Shown here: one piece after another, positions 11,286-23,473 of the stretch
Layout: every line of letters begins with the position of its first letter
Numbering within the stretch: position 1 is the stretch's first letter
Assembly: GCA_003184365.1 (NCBI GenBank)
Contig: NKYR01000051.1
Location: 186,001 to 250,000 of the forward strand
Length of the DNA: 64,000 nt
Source of the DNA: Evernia prunastri
Lineage: Eukaryota > Ascomycota > Lecanoromycetes > Lecanorales > Parmeliaceae
Reading direction: 5' to 3'
Made by a program: the position numbers and the translations under genes
Notes under the pieces: generated by a model
Database searches by the model: none
What the model was told of the DNA's origin: nothing
Seen by the model: the letters and a program-made list of their open reading frames with translations, nothing else

Positions 11286-12270
11286 TCAAACCTCATGCTC
11301 GATATCGGCTACCCGAGGAATCTTGTTCAGGCGGACCCCAGCAAAAGCGGCGACGATCTCGATCTGTAGTTGCCAGTCTGGTCAACATGGGATAATTCAT
11401 TTGGGCGGAATCATGCGCGAGGCTGAGGGTAGTTACGTACGCACTGCTGAACCGTCTCAACATCTTCATAGCTTACGCCCACCCTCCGCGTTCCTCGTAG
11501 ATGCCAGCCCGTCTCCCTCTTTAGGTTCTGCATCATGATACCAGAGAGTACGACCATTTCGGTGTCGATGTCGTCGAGGATCTGCCGATCGGAGAGGTAC
11601 AGTCCGTAGGTGATGTTTGCGGATATCCACGCTTGGGGGGAAAGGATTGTCAGCTATTGTTCTCAGGTTTGGAGGGACACAGATGATGGCAAAGCTTTAC
11701 CGAAGTCTTTGTGTGCGGCAAGAGAGTTGATCGTGCCGGTCCTGTTGTGCTTGTATATCTTGTCAAGCCATGCGACGCCTCGTGCGTGGTTCTCGGGTCC
11801 GGATTGCCAGTTCTCACTGTGCACAATGGAGGTTAGCCAATCACACGCGCTTTTAATCCAATACCGGACATCGAACACACCGTGAAAATGAGTAATCTTT
11901 ATCCTCAGGCCTCTGTACAGCATCGATGTTGAAAATTGCCTCAAGCGGTCTGCATACTCCCACGATGGAGACGCTCTTGACAAGTGCCTCTCTGAGCCGG
12001 CGAACCAGAGCTTGTCGGGCTTCGGAACTAGCATAGCGTGGTTTTTCGACGAGATGTGTGTACAGAGTCCCAGCAAACTCGGGTTGGCCGCCTCCTGTGA
12101 GAGAGGCAATCTAGATGACGTTAATCTCACAGCTTAGGTAGCGCGAGAGAAAGTCTTACAGCAACGAGATACCACCTTTCTTCCCCTAACGTCTTCGACG
12201 GGAATTCATGCTCAAGCTTTTCGAACAACAGCTTCGCTTTCTCGGCCGTGGGTTCTTCTGAAGAACTCAT
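11286..12270 (-). CDS. Carboxymuconolactone decarboxylase / AhpD-like protein
   Basis: Five exons close in phase to 241 residues: 12270-12160, 12110-11881, 11816-11701, 11631-11441 and 11363-11286. Supporting splice signals include a CTAAC branch before CACAG at 11817. One acceptor is AAG. The start is ATG 12270 (MSSSEEPTAEKAK); an upstream in-frame ATG at 12381 would add a basic leader. Recognisable stretches are EERWYLVAIASLTGGGQPE, REALVKSVSIVGVCRPLEA, YGLYLSDRQILDDIDTEMV and GWHLRGTRRVGVS, which match the fungal AhpD-like/CMD group. Family members form all-helical alkylhydroperoxidase folds. The single Cys in VGVCRP does not form the AhpD CxxC pair, so peroxidase activity is not implied. 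Its physiological role is unknown. Confidence 0.8.
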
Positions 12271-13742
12271 TCTGATCGCGCGACGATTAGAGAGATTGAG
12301 ACGTGGACTTGAGGGACTTGGTCTTATTGAGAGCGCCGGATGGTGTGGATGTCTCAAAGTCTTTTGCAGATGTCTCAGCATTTGCTGCTGGCAGCTGGGA
12401 CAGAGGGTAGCAGAGGTTGTATGCGACCTTACATGGAGCTAAACGCTTGAAGGATTCCGAGCTGGAAGAAAGCGCAGTCAGGACCGAGAGCAATGAAACG
12501 GTCTTACTCTACGGTCGGGAAAGATGATGTATGCACGTCACTGCAATACCCTAGGTAGTCAAGGTTGATCGTTGCTGAAGTACCGAGACTAAGTAGGATC
12601 CGAAAGGGATGAATGATGCCAGAGTGAGGGCAATGCGAGTTTGACGCTAGTTGTAAATTTGGCGTATTAAAGAAAGAAAAGAAATGAGAGTGAGAGTACT
12701 AGTCTCTAGAGTACCTAAGGTACTCCGTAGGTTAGAGCGTGGCAGCATGGGTGGTGGCTGAAGTTCGGACTCGTACCCTGGAGTAAGGTACTTTACCCCC
12801 ACGCGATTAAGTATCTCCTCTCCACATTCTCTGCTAAGAATGTGAGTATGATGAAATAAGGTAAGTTACTGTATCACAGTACTGTAGAGTAATCCTACTT
12901 TAGTGAAGCATGGATTGTCCATCTTCTTACTTAAGTACCTTGTTGACCTGGTACTCTACATGGAGAAATGGGAACCTTCGGCCAAGCTTAATTTTCTGGA
13001 CTTCTCGAGTAACTTACTCGTACGTACCCTTTCGATTGCTAGGAGATTCAGTGTGTACTCAGTACTTTACAACTTGAGGCCACCCTTCTCCGCACTCTCA
13101 GACCGAGAGAAGCGTTACTAGATCTAACGTTCAAAGGCTGCTCGGATTTAATCCTTCCGATAGAGTAGAGTAAGTGGGGCTGAAAGATCGAAAAGCGTGT
13201 GCCTCTGCCTTGTTGAAAAAGCCACAACCTACAACATACGAGGGAAGTCTCAGTAAATGCTCTGGTGCGACAATAAGTGATGAAGTCTGACAAGTCAAAT
13301 GTAAAGTTCTGGTGCTTCTTCTGTTACTATAGGAAGACAGAAGACAGCAATCGACAGAAACCGAGTGCATCCGACAAGAAACATGTACGGCTGAATGCAT
13401 AGAGTATGCAGCTACATGCAACATGACGGAGATTTTCATTCGGCCGCTAAGTCCTTTGCGCGAAAAAAAAGGACCTGCAAGCTGACAGCGCCTATGACGT
13501 GGGCCAGAAACATACCGATACCAATCGCGCAATACAAAGACAAATGTACATTACAATAACTTACCGCAGTTGACCAATACAGATCCTCTTCTCCTGTCAG
13601 CTTTTAGCTCTCACTTACCACCTCCTAACCACTCGAAAAGCTGAACCAGGATCCTGCCGTCAGCTTCCGTCCGCACTCCGCAGTGCATGCAGCTGGCCGT
13701 CCATAGCCCACAAAACTCTCCGCCCAGAATAAGTATACATAC
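12271..13742. other. Intergenic, GTAC-rich tract
   Basis: No gene was found. Between about 12710 and 13070 the sequence is dense in GTAC-containing words (AAGTACC, GGTACTC, AGGTACTTTA, GTACGTACC). These include a near-palindrome, AGTACCTAAGGTACT, at 12712-12726. Short open frames at 12903-13121 and 13131-13532 have no domain. Confidence 0.5.
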
Positions 13743-14409
13743 ATGACAATGCGCCTCACCTCTGGGATCCTCGTCAGCCTCTCTACTTTCATCATCCCTG
13801 CCTTCACTTCACCCCAGACGCCTCCCGTTCCCTCCCGCCTCAACATCACAACTATTGCTGCTTCCAAGGCCATTTCAATGCTCGAATGCTGGCAGCTTAG
13901 CGCGCCTTTTGTGCAATCGAGCCAAGCGGGTACATCTGGAGCTGCCATCGCGCAATTGGGCCTGACAGGGGCGACGAGCTATTCCGTCTTACCGCCACAG
14001 TTCGATGGCGGCTTGCACAATGCCCCTGCTGTACAGTACGTCCAATATTCCTCCTTCCCCTCCCCATGCCCACGCCTATCCCGCCTTCTACCCTTCGCTT
14101 CTCGATCCCTTGTCCGAAGCAATGAGGAGCTAATTCCATTTCTCCGAGAATCGCAGATGGGTAGCTTTCATATCCGGCCTCGCCGTTGTCTCTCTCCCAA
14201 ACTCAACCGAGACAGCCACCATCCTTGGTGGCCGCAATGGGTTAATCCTAGCAACGGATACGAAGAACGTCAGCGCGCTAGGGCACAGAACGGTGTATCC
14301 GAGTGAGGAGGAGACGGTGGGCATACAGATTCCAACGAAAAATAACGAGGTACCTGCTCATACGGTGCTCCATCCGGGGCCATGTAAAATATCGGAGATG
14401 GACCAATAG
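13743..14409 (+). CDS. Small secreted cupin-like protein
   Basis: There are two exons, 13743-14035 and 14157-14409, joined as CA|A to read ...NAPAVQ-WVAFISG. The product has 181 residues. A signal peptide (MTMRLTSGILVSLSTFIIPA) precedes the mature domain, which contains LECWQLSAPFVQSSQAGTSG, LPPQFDGGLHNAPAVQW, ILGGRNGLILATDT, GHRTVYPSEEET and HTVLHPGPC. The order of Gly/His turns and short strands is what one expects of a secreted single-domain cupin-type beta barrel found widely in ascomycetes. This assignment is from pattern, not from alignment. Two cysteines, in LECW and GPCK, could pair. No catalytic residues can be named. It may act in the apoplast or cell wall, but that is inference. 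Confidence 0.75.
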
Positions 14410-15633
14410 AGGCGTTCAAGTGCCACAATTGGGAAGGGAAATTTATTTCCTGGGTCCAATAAAGCCAGTGTCTGGGAACAGGGATAGCTGCTAATGTTAT
14501 CATACATATCTACCAAAGGTGGATGATAGTCATCCGTCATAACCTTCTCTACCCGCCAATAGAAGAGCTTATGGAGGCAAATTCATGAGCGCGTAATTAC
14601 AGAGTACTAGGTATTACTGTCGCGAGGTGGGAAATGTCAGTAAGCTAGGTACCTATACTCAACGGCGTTCGGGTTTATCTTACCGGCAGCGTAGAGGCTA
14701 GTATCAGCTCCATCCGCTACAAGGATAGGGTGGAATAAGATGACGCCTGCAGGAGCAGGTGATGCTGTTTGCTGATCACCTGCTGCCTGCTACAGCCTTA
14801 CGAAAACCCGGCAGGAGTATCTAGTAGGAAGGAGGAGTACTTAGAATACATGTGTGTTGCCGCGCCAAGCCCTTAGCATACTGGGGGCCAGAGTCGCTGA
14901 AAGAAAAAAAAGCGCACTCACTCTAGTAGAAACGCTATGCAAACTTGAGCGATCTTTCCTTTGAGTGACTCAACCTTACTCCTTTCATGAGTTTTGGCGG
15001 ACGTGTCTTCTGTTTCTTCAAATTTGCCTCGGACGTTAATATAGGGGGAGGGTACTTGAGGGGGGCTAGGAACAGGTACGGCCGGAGAGTATCAACTTTG
15101 TTGGCAACGAGATGCAAATCGTCGGCGAATTTCCTCAGGAAGCAGTCAATGAGTGGGTATCCGTGCCTGAGCACCCTGGACCCTTTCAAGGAGGGGCATC
15201 ACTAAAGGTCCAGTCACGCAGTGGGTATGCATGCAGATTCTCATTTCAGTTCAATCGCATTTCAGCTCCGTATGCACGATGACACAATCACACATTTCCT
15301 CCCCCGTCGAAATGCAAAACTCGAGCCACGAGCACCTACGTGTAGTGGACTCTACTGGATGGGCTACATGCATGACGATGAGATGAGGGAGCGTCTCTCG
15401 ATTGCTGACATATGGCTCTCTCTGACCACCCTTGGGCTGCTATTGATCTACTTTATATATGCCGCAACGTTGTCTTCCTCTACCGTCCGTTTCTGAAACA
15501 TGATGTGCCAATGAGTTCGGCCGGAACGGATCGCTATCTACCACTACGACCCTTTTATTTGTTTCCATCATCTTGACAGCCTCCTTGATCCTCGGTTGTC
15601 CATCCTTCACCTCTTCGCTCCTCATATGTCATA
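14410..15633. other. Intergenic between the secreted protein and the rhodopsin-fold gene
   Basis: No gene was found. It contains a hairpin (listed separately). Short frames at 14935-15205 and 15221-15496 show nothing recognisable. Confidence 0.5.
14749..14790. repeat. Inverted repeat with 11-nt loop
   Basis: The left arm GCAGGAGCAGGTGAT pairs with ATCACCTGCTGCCTGC; one unpaired base lies in the right arm, and the loop is GCTGTTTGCTG. It lies in intergenic DNA. It could be a transcriptional palindrome or a small transposon remnant. Confidence 0.7.
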
Positions 15634-17322
15634 ATGGCGTCTCTCGCTTCTAATCCGTACCTGACCCCAGCCATGGAAGCTCCACCTGGTCTCCACTCTA
15701 ACCTAGTCAATCCACTCTCGACGGGGTATTCGACCATCATCATATGTGTTCTGGTTATCGTTCTCTCAACGCCGTTCGTCGCTGTGCGTTTATACACCCG
15801 GAAATTCATCAGTCGCCAGGTGTGGTGGGATGACTGTTCGTATCTACATCAGGCTGTCAGATGTTACGCAAGCAGTGTACTGATAGGCTAGATCAGGGTG
15901 CTGTGTCCTAGGCTGGATGTTTGAGATCGCACTCTCTGGTCTCCTCTTCAAAGCCATCGATTATGGCGGCGGTACTGATTTATGGAACGTGCCCAAGGCA
16001 AAGTATATGCATTTTACCAAAGTATGTAGATACTCTGCTCCTCTCGAACCACCCACCAGAACATCAGACAGGAACGCTACTATACGATAGGAAATTGACC
16101 TCTCTTCGTGCCTAGCTTTTCCACGACATCGAGATCGTCGCCCGAATAGGGATGTTCTTTACCAAGGCTTCCATCGTCCTCCTGTATCAACGCCTATTCC
16201 TCCCACCAGGCTCAGGGCGCTCGGACATTTGGTGGAGGTAACCATATTTTGCTATCATTCCCTCTGGCCGATGCAAACCCTACGTAGCATGACTTGCGTA
16301 GTCGCAGGTCCAGTAACCTCACCTTCCACACAGCTGTATTCTCCTGATGGACAAATAAAGACCTAAGCGGAGAGATGAACGCTAACCCCAACCCTTGCTT
16401 TAGTATCTGGTTCGTCTTCTACTGGAATCTTCTCTATGCGATCGCTCTCGTCCTCACCGTTGCGACCGAATGCGTCGGCAAAGCCGACAGAGTTGCAAGG
16501 GGAGAGGAATGCCTTGATCAATACGCCGTTCTCATCTGCGCTAGTGTCATCAACGTTGTGAGCGACCTCATGATTCTGGTGATCCCAATCGTCGCCATCT
16601 GGGGATTGCAGATGGCCAAGGAGAAGAAGTTGAGACTGAGCGCAGTATTTGCTGTGGGGTCGCTGTGAGCTCCCCTACTACTTCTCCCGCCGTATCAGTG
16701 ATCTCCGCGGGATTGGGGAAGACTTTGCAGAGGGCCTATTGCAGCAGCGTCGCTAACGCGATGTTGAACTGCAGCGGTGTCCTAGCCAGCCTCGCCCGCC
16801 TAGGCTACCAAATCCCTGAAGCCAAGAAACCGAATCAGACCATCATCGTCATGATTTTGAGCGAGCTGAAGTAAGCGGTCCTCTCTGTGCACTTCCCTTC
16901 CCCTCTCCACCCATGCTGACGGGGCCGCGCCCTGCAGCATCGTCGAACACATGATTGGCCTCATCGTATCCTCCATGCCCAGCCTTCCGGCATTCTTTCG
17001 CCACCTCCGCGGCGTCCCCTCTTCCACATCGCTTTCATTCGATCCTTCGAGCCAGCGAGGCATCAAGAAGAGGTCGGAGACCAGCGTGCTTTGGTTCAAG
17101 AGGAGCCCGAGACCCGACCGCCGTCGTGACCGGACCGGCGTAGGGCTCGACGACCCGTCTTTGCTCTATAGTGCCAACGGCGGGCACCGCGGTTCCAGGT
17201 ATGAGGAATTGACGGACTTGGAGGGCCAGAAGGGGGCGCAAACTAAGCGAGGAGGGCTGGAGGGGTTCCCGGATACTGACGTGAGCATGGCCACTGTCGG
17301 GATCGCAGATAGGGTAGCGTGA
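15634..17322 (+). CDS. Rhodopsin-fold integral membrane protein (PTH11/SAT4-like), copy 1
   Basis: Six exons close in phase to 396 residues: 15634-15835, 15897-16021, 16116-16237, 16404-16664, 16775-16870 and 16938-17322. It is a seven-helix fungal protein of the rhodopsin-like/PTH11-related family. Helix 1 is IIICVLVIVLSTPFVAVRLY, followed by VWWDDW, the family's WxDD element after the first loop. Other marks are LGWMFEIALSGLL, SIVLLYQRLF, IWFVFYWNLLYAIALVL, DLMILVIPIVAIWGLQM and the helix IVEHMIGLIVSSMPSL. The last 110 residues form a cytosolic, charged tail. Family members act at the plasma membrane in surface or host sensing. No ligand can be named. The donor after exon 1 is the unusual GTTCGT. 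Confidence 0.85.
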
Positions 17323-19602
17323 GCGCGACAATGCTGAGAGTGTCACTGTGCTCTCTCTCTCCTTGGCGAACGCGATAGAGCTAGTCTTCGTTCTTCGCCT
17401 AGAATAGATGATTACGATGTTATTCCGACATTTCTGATCTAAAGTCGACCAGTGTGTCTTCACTGCCCTCTTCGCAGCACACTTTTCCGTTGATGCCTGC
17501 ATCTTCCTCAGGAACCTCCCGCGAATTCCCGGATCCCCGACAAAGATTCTCAACGCGGCGCGCACTTCTGAACCACCCACATCACAAACTTCCCTCATCC
17601 CAGTTTGGAACTCTGCCAGACGGAACAGAGTTGCGTCTGTGAGGCCTCGCTTGGTCGACTTGCGCTACTGAAAGGACTCGACAAACGACGCAGCTGAAGA
17701 GAGGCTTGCGGGTGTGACCGAGTAGTGTCGAGCCGTGGGCCAGTATCAGTCTACACTCGCAATACTGCAATGAACTTCATGTTGTAACAGTTTGATGCAG
17801 TGAACGACGGGGTTCCCATTCTATCAAGGTGTAAGCCTGTTCATAGTACTTTCGAAGCATATGTGAAAGTGTATTCTTGTATTTCCCACATTTCGCTTGC
17901 CACCAAAGACACTGGTATACTCCCAGACCAACTTCATTGTAGTACCGCGATTGCACCCGTCCGTTCTACCCTTCTCTGAAGCCTCCTGAGAGTTCTTTGT
18001 TCTTGAATGGTTCGCCTAAGGCGTAGGGCTTTTGTTGACGTGATTTTGCTCTATCCGAGGGGTAAATGGAGTGGACTCATCCGACTTCTTACCACGGAGA
18101 TATGCTAGCATCTAACATCTGACATTTAATACCTAAAACCTAACACCTGACATCTAACATCTGACATTCACGTGACTCTGGGGACAACACAGGGTACTGA
18201 CAATCTCCCTCATATCTCGTCGGAAGTCCTAACCCTCCCCTAGCGGCCCTTCCCTAGCCACATATCTCCTTTCGTAGATCTCCTTTCTCCCTAGGCACCT
18301 AGTCGTTTCAAACCCCCACTGGCGTGCCTGTCCTGCGTCGTCTAGCTCTTTTCGCAACGTACAACTCTGCCCGGCAATTTATATCCACTGCTTCGTGCTA
18401 GGGATAGATGACTTTGTATCGTGAAACGGGGCTGGAATGCTGTGAAGGCATATAATACGAATGTGCTTTGTTGACGCAGCAGGCGTCGACGCCACAGATA
18501 ATGATGCTGACGTGACGGAAGAATAGTGATCTCTTATAAGACATCCGTCTCCGGGCAGAAGAGTTGCCTTGGAATTGGGTTCTTGGTCTTCCATAACATA
18601 TGTGGTGCAGGTAACGGCTGGATTGTTATCTCAGGTACTCCACCACTCTGTAGTAATTCGGCTATTAGTCCAACACTTGATGAGACCACTATTATTTGTG
18701 GCGCAGTAGGTTTCTTATTTGTCCAAAAGTACTGCCCTAAGAGTCATGGTTTCCTGAAGCCCGCCGACGTAGGAGTTTCGGTTTCTTCGCTACGTGTGGC
18801 TGTTGCATACTTGTTGGTGTTTGAATATACCTCTCCGTCCTCTCCGACTCTTCCATATCCTTCCCCATCCACTCAATCTTGCTCCTCAGTATGGCTGCAC
18901 TCAGCGGCCGTCATAGAGGGCATCGAATAGTAGTATCATTGGGTTTTGCAATGGCTGCTTGTAAAGGTTATTACGCGGGTTACGGGTTTCTTAGAGCACC
19001 TTGCCTTCGGGACCCTCGCGAAAACAGGCTGGGAACACTGCTCGGGAGAAAGCGTGGCTGGTCCTTGCGAGCTCGTTCGTTTGTCGGGGAGACGATGACA
19101 GATCTGCCAAGAGGGGTTTCCATATCGGCGGGTTGACTGATCGCGCTTGCCTTACGTCTTCTGTGCTTTTCGTGGAAGTGGCCAGCGTTATATAGTCGAA
19201 CGATTGATGTCCATATTGAAATCAAACCAATTGTTCAGCCATTTGCCAGGGTGGGTGACGGTTGAAGCCTTCAGTTTGTTCAAGTGTTGAACGAGTCTCC
19301 GTCCTTTCATGTTTTAGACCATGAAGCCTCAGCAGATCTAGAGTCGACGAATGGCGCGGATGGGCGCGGTCCTAGCATCTTCGTTCGTGTGATAGACTGT
19401 CGGCTAATCTTGGCTTATACGTCAAGTCTGCCAGAGAAGTATGGGTTACTTGTCATTGTATACGAAAATGAGCGTGCAAAACATTTCATGTAAAGGACGT
19501 TGAGGCTTCCATTACCAGTCAAACATTGAGATGTAACAAGCAGACTACGCAACGTGTCGATGCGCAACAAACAAGCGTTCATAGACACCGTTCCCGGAGC
19601 TT
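17323..19602. other. Intergenic, about 2.3 kb without a convincing gene
   Basis: It contains a degenerate tandem repeat at 18105-18170. A 135-codon frame at 18526-18930 (+) and an acidic 42-codon stretch on the opposite strand are the only open frames of note. Neither has splice or domain support. Confidence 0.5.
18105..18170. repeat. Degenerate short tandem repeat of TCTAACATCTGACAT type
   Basis: Successive units (AGCATCTAACATCTGACATT, TAATACCTAAAACC, TAACACCTGACATC, TAACATCTGACATT) vary around CTAACA/CTGACA with a period near 7-8 bases. They lie in intergenic DNA. Confidence 0.8.
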
Positions 19603-22043
19603 TTACAGCCCTTCAACTCCTTCAGCGCCCCTACCTTCCACGACTTGAAGACTGAAATCCGTGATGACTGTGATAACAGCAAGGGCCGATCCAATGACAG
19701 AGATTATAGCTGGGATGCCGTACAAGAAATTAGCCCCGACGCCGGCGAGCGTGATTGCGAAAAAGACGTAGAACATTGCTTGTAATATAAACATGATGAG
19801 CAACAGCCTTGCTCTCTTCAATGGCTTTCGGAGAAACGTTATTTTTGTGGGCGGCAGCTTTGAACGGTTTCCTGATTCCATATCTGCAGGCCTATCTGCT
19901 GAGGCAACATCTTCAGCTCCGGCAGCAGCAGCGGTAGCGGGCTCCGCGTCTCGCCCGTCAGCCGCGACGACAGCGTGATCCGGCCTCCTTTCTTCCACGG
20001 TCGAGCCCGGTATTTCTGGCAGCGGGATCCCCCGGCTCGGGTCCGGGAAAAGGACGCCTGACTGGTTGTCCGTTGCTTGTCTGGATGGGCCGGCACTGTT
20101 GCTGTAGAGACCCGCCTTTGAATCCGTCACCATCTGTAATGTTGTCGTGACGGCCGCTTCGGTGTCGTCTTGCATTAGTAGCGTCGCAGAGTCAAGCTGT
20201 ACTACGAATGTTTGCAAGGCCGAAGGGGAGCTTCCAGTCTCGTCGTAGCGTTCTGATGAGATAGCTCGTCAGTAGATTGACCTAAGGTTGATGCTTTGTG
20301 GGTAACGAAGTATGAGAAGCACGTAGGTGATAGTTTCAATCTTCAATTAAATTGTCAGGGTCCTGATAAGTTCGACATGGAAAGCGGAGAGGGAGTGCTC
20401 GTTCAGAATAGAACATCTGGGCTATAGCTATGCCAGAAGGGGCTGGTTCTTATATTGCAGTTGCCTTCAATGCGATCACATATGGAGGCCAATCAATGTG
20501 AAAAATAGATCGAGAATACCTCCGGTTCGAAGAAATTGTGAGTCACACCAGTCTCGACTTGAACGACTTCTTGACCGTTATCGCCAATTTTTAACAAAGG
20601 AATAGTACCATGCAGCGCGCAGAACAAACATGCTCCTGTTCGGCCCAGAGTGGTAGGAGCCAGGGTTTGGCACTCACCGAAGTAAACCTCCCCTGCAGCT
20701 AAGATAGGTAGAGCTATCAGTAAAAGCGGCACAAGCTGACCAAAGCTCATGGCGTTTTGGTCGCCAGAAATCCCGGCAGTGGGTACCTCCATCCGGCTTG
20801 TGATCAGTTGTGAAATCCCGTAACTAACACCGAACAGCAAGGTAAGAATTTCGCTTAGAAAAGAGCCCTGCATCTCCTTGTTCAGGTAGTTGATCTCGGC
20901 CATACAACGGGAAGGGACAGATCGCTTCTTCACCCAGTCACCACAATACTTCCACCAACGCCTTCTCTGTTGGAGTTTCCTATATGTGGCACCTTGTTCC
21001 GCTTTGGAGAGAGTGGGGGTTGTGACAACTATTCTTTCCAAGTTACGGACGTCATTTTTCTTGATCAATGGCTTCGCCAGAGCCTCGACAATCCAGTCTT
21101 GGACACTCCAATCCGGGTCAAACGTATATAGCCGGCGTGTCCTATTCGTATACGACACGCCCAAGAAGATTCCAACCAAGACGACTTGGATAATGTTCAG
21201 GAATCCGAGGTCTGTGGATCCAAATGACCCAAAGATGCATTGAACGGGCAGAGAACCGTCTCGCGTTGAGAATGTTCCAATCTGAGAGACAACGAGAAGG
21301 CCAAAGATACCTAGCATTGCAATCACACGCCAATCTCGAACTCGGGGATGATCAATCAGGTAAGCTCTCAACACTGCCAACGTAGATAGATGGGTGGTCG
21401 AAGAAAACCACCCAAGCGCAGCTATAATCCTGAAGTGGTAAAAAGATCTAGAGCAACGGTTTGTGAAGCCAGCTATGAGTACTGCAAGTCCCGTGACTAG
21501 TTGTTGATCGCTTAAAGCCAGGATGAAGCGTTCCAGACCTTTGCTGCGGCGGGCTCTGTCCCGGTTGCGGTTCTGGTTGGTAACAGGGGATTCCCGGAGT
21601 ATGAAAGCAGTGATTGTAGTCATTGACTTTTGCAGGAGCATACCTAGAGGGCCGTCGCTATTCCACGGCTGAGCGTGGATTTTGGCAATACCTGCGTGGA
21701 TTGTCATTAGCATGGCTCTTTTAGGCAGGACGCCGAGTCATGAACGATCCGGGAGGTCTCTCTTGTTTCAGTGGTTCTTCCGAATTAGATGTGGTACCAC
21801 TCTGGTACCAGATAGTTGTAGGTCCGGACTGCTCCCAAAAGTGGAATACTGACAGGCTCGATCCAGCTCAGTCAAGGTTGAATCGGGTAACGAATCGGTC
21901 AGATACCCAACAACGATGGCAATGAATGTGAAAACTGCGGTAGCGCTAAATGCGACCAGGACGCCGATACCAGCAACGTCAGGATCGCTCTGAATCGGCT
22001 GCATTGTGACGGTGCAATTGACAGTAGAAGCGCAGTTGCCCAT
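19603..22043 (-). CDS. Multi-pass fungal membrane protein of unknown function
   Basis: Exons at 22043-21854, 21691-20678 and 20252-19603 close in phase to 617 residues. The N-terminus MGNCASTVNC precedes a helix, VAGIGVLVAFSATAVFTFIA. Exon 2 carries the stretch ALSDQQLVTGLAVLIAGF and FSSTTHLSTLAVLRAYL, which recur in an uncharacterised ascomycete membrane family. Exon 2 also has further helices, a basic loop and LLIALPILAAGEVYF. Exon 3 joins as G|AA and encodes a hydrophilic 120-residue segment followed by two helices (LLLIMFILQAMFYVFFAI and IPAIISVIGSALAVITVI). Intron 2 is 425 nt, long for this genome. The membrane location is clear from the helices, but the function is unknown. Confidence 0.75.
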
Positions 22044-23473
22044 AATGTAGACAAACGGTGTTTCGTTATCGTGGATTGAGACGAACGTCCTTTGGGATGA
22101 GCACGGTGGACCAGGTGCATTTTATTCGAGGATTGATCGGCGATTATGCTGTATGACGAAGATGGCTGAGGCTGCAGCCTCGCGAATACTGGCGGGATCC
22201 CATCGAGATGGAGTTCTCACTGACACGTCTACGGAATAGTGTGGCTGAGATTGATAATCCTCGGCGTATTTAATAACAGATATTGCAATTACAAGATAGC
22301 CTTTCGCGAGACTTCCTTCGCACAAGGTGGGCGATTCCAGGTCTAGACTGCTGGGTAGCAGCCCGCCATCCGCGGATCTATCAACCACTCAGGCGAGACA
22401 GGTTCTATCTCTGTATCTGTGATGATTGCTAGATGAAAGTCGACGGCATCGAGAAAGTGATGGAGTTACCTATAGAGTATAGTTTTCTGTTACAAATTTC
22501 TCGAGCCAGACTTCCACTGGCGCCAAGACTCTTGCGCCAAGATCTCGGCTGATGTCCCCCCGGAAGGGTAACCCGGAAAATACCTTACGCTTAGAAGCAC
22601 TTCGGAACTGCACCCGGATCTGGGTTAGAGGTATGTCCGGGGCCGCTGCTACGGCCGTACGGCAAACCATGCTCATCTCAAGATCCAACGACCTGCGTGG
22701 CTGAATATTCACCGAGGCTCTCATGGAGAATGTAAGAGAACACGTCTCATCTTCGACCGCAGCACCGAGCACCAAAGCCAATGTCAGTACCGACTCCATC
22801 AGTAGGCCCTACAAGTCTAATGACCCCGACGCCCTAACCAACGATGGTTATATCTTGCCGCGACATCTGCGCTGCACACCGCGGAGCAGCTGGTATCAGC
22901 ACCACAGCTTGCTTTGTACCTGTCATATCTACACCTGAGTCCGCATCCCGTCCAATCCCTGTCCCTTGTCGCAACGCCTCTTGCTGCTCTGTAGCTGGTA
23001 TGGAGAGGTATGGGTGCGTGGGTGGATGTGGGTGGGTGAGTGAATATTGGCTGGAATCAAGTTGTCGTTTGGAAGAGAGCGGGGGGGTGGGTGTCTTTGA
23101 CAAGAGGGCGTGAGAGCTGACGGTGTTTGCGTGCGTCGGGATTTAGCGTTGAGATTATGATGTGTTGGGGTAGGTGCCTGGTTTCCGTTGCGCTGTAGCG
23201 TGCTGAGATGAGTGGCGTTGGGGCTTGTTGTACAACATAGAGGGGGGATTAAAAGAGAAGGGAAGAGAAGAGCGTTCATTTCCGGGTATAGGCTCAAAAG
23301 GATATGTGCTCAGAATCACACACCGCAAGCCGCCTTCTATATTCGAGTTAGCCGGAACGAAATTTCATGCAATCATCCCTGCTCTATATGTTCACTTCAG
23401 ATCTCGAAGATTCCGCACGCCCTGGGTATATATCGCATCCCACCCAGAAAGACAAAACCACCCACTCCCTTCA
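22044..23473. other. Intergenic; weak short frames only
   Basis: A minus-strand frame at 22470-22799 begins with a signal-peptide-like MESVLTLALVLGAAVEDETC. Its stop is directly followed by GTAACT, so it may be a misread exon. Another minus frame, 22122-22388, is Ser/Glu-rich. Neither can be completed into a gene. The stretch 22990-23060 is GT/TGGG-rich. Confidence 0.4.

Noticed and set aside
17035..17598. 187-codon minus-strand frame over the end of the first rhodopsin-fold gene
   Set aside because: It lies opposite the confirmed last exon and has no recognisable content.
18105..18170. CRISPR-like array
   Set aside because: The units are too short and degenerate, there are no spacers, and the genome is eukaryotic.
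18526..18930. 135-codon plus-strand frame in the 17.3-19.6 kb gap
   Set aside because: Cys/Ser-rich translation without a signal peptide or family; the opposite strand is just as plausible, so neither is called.
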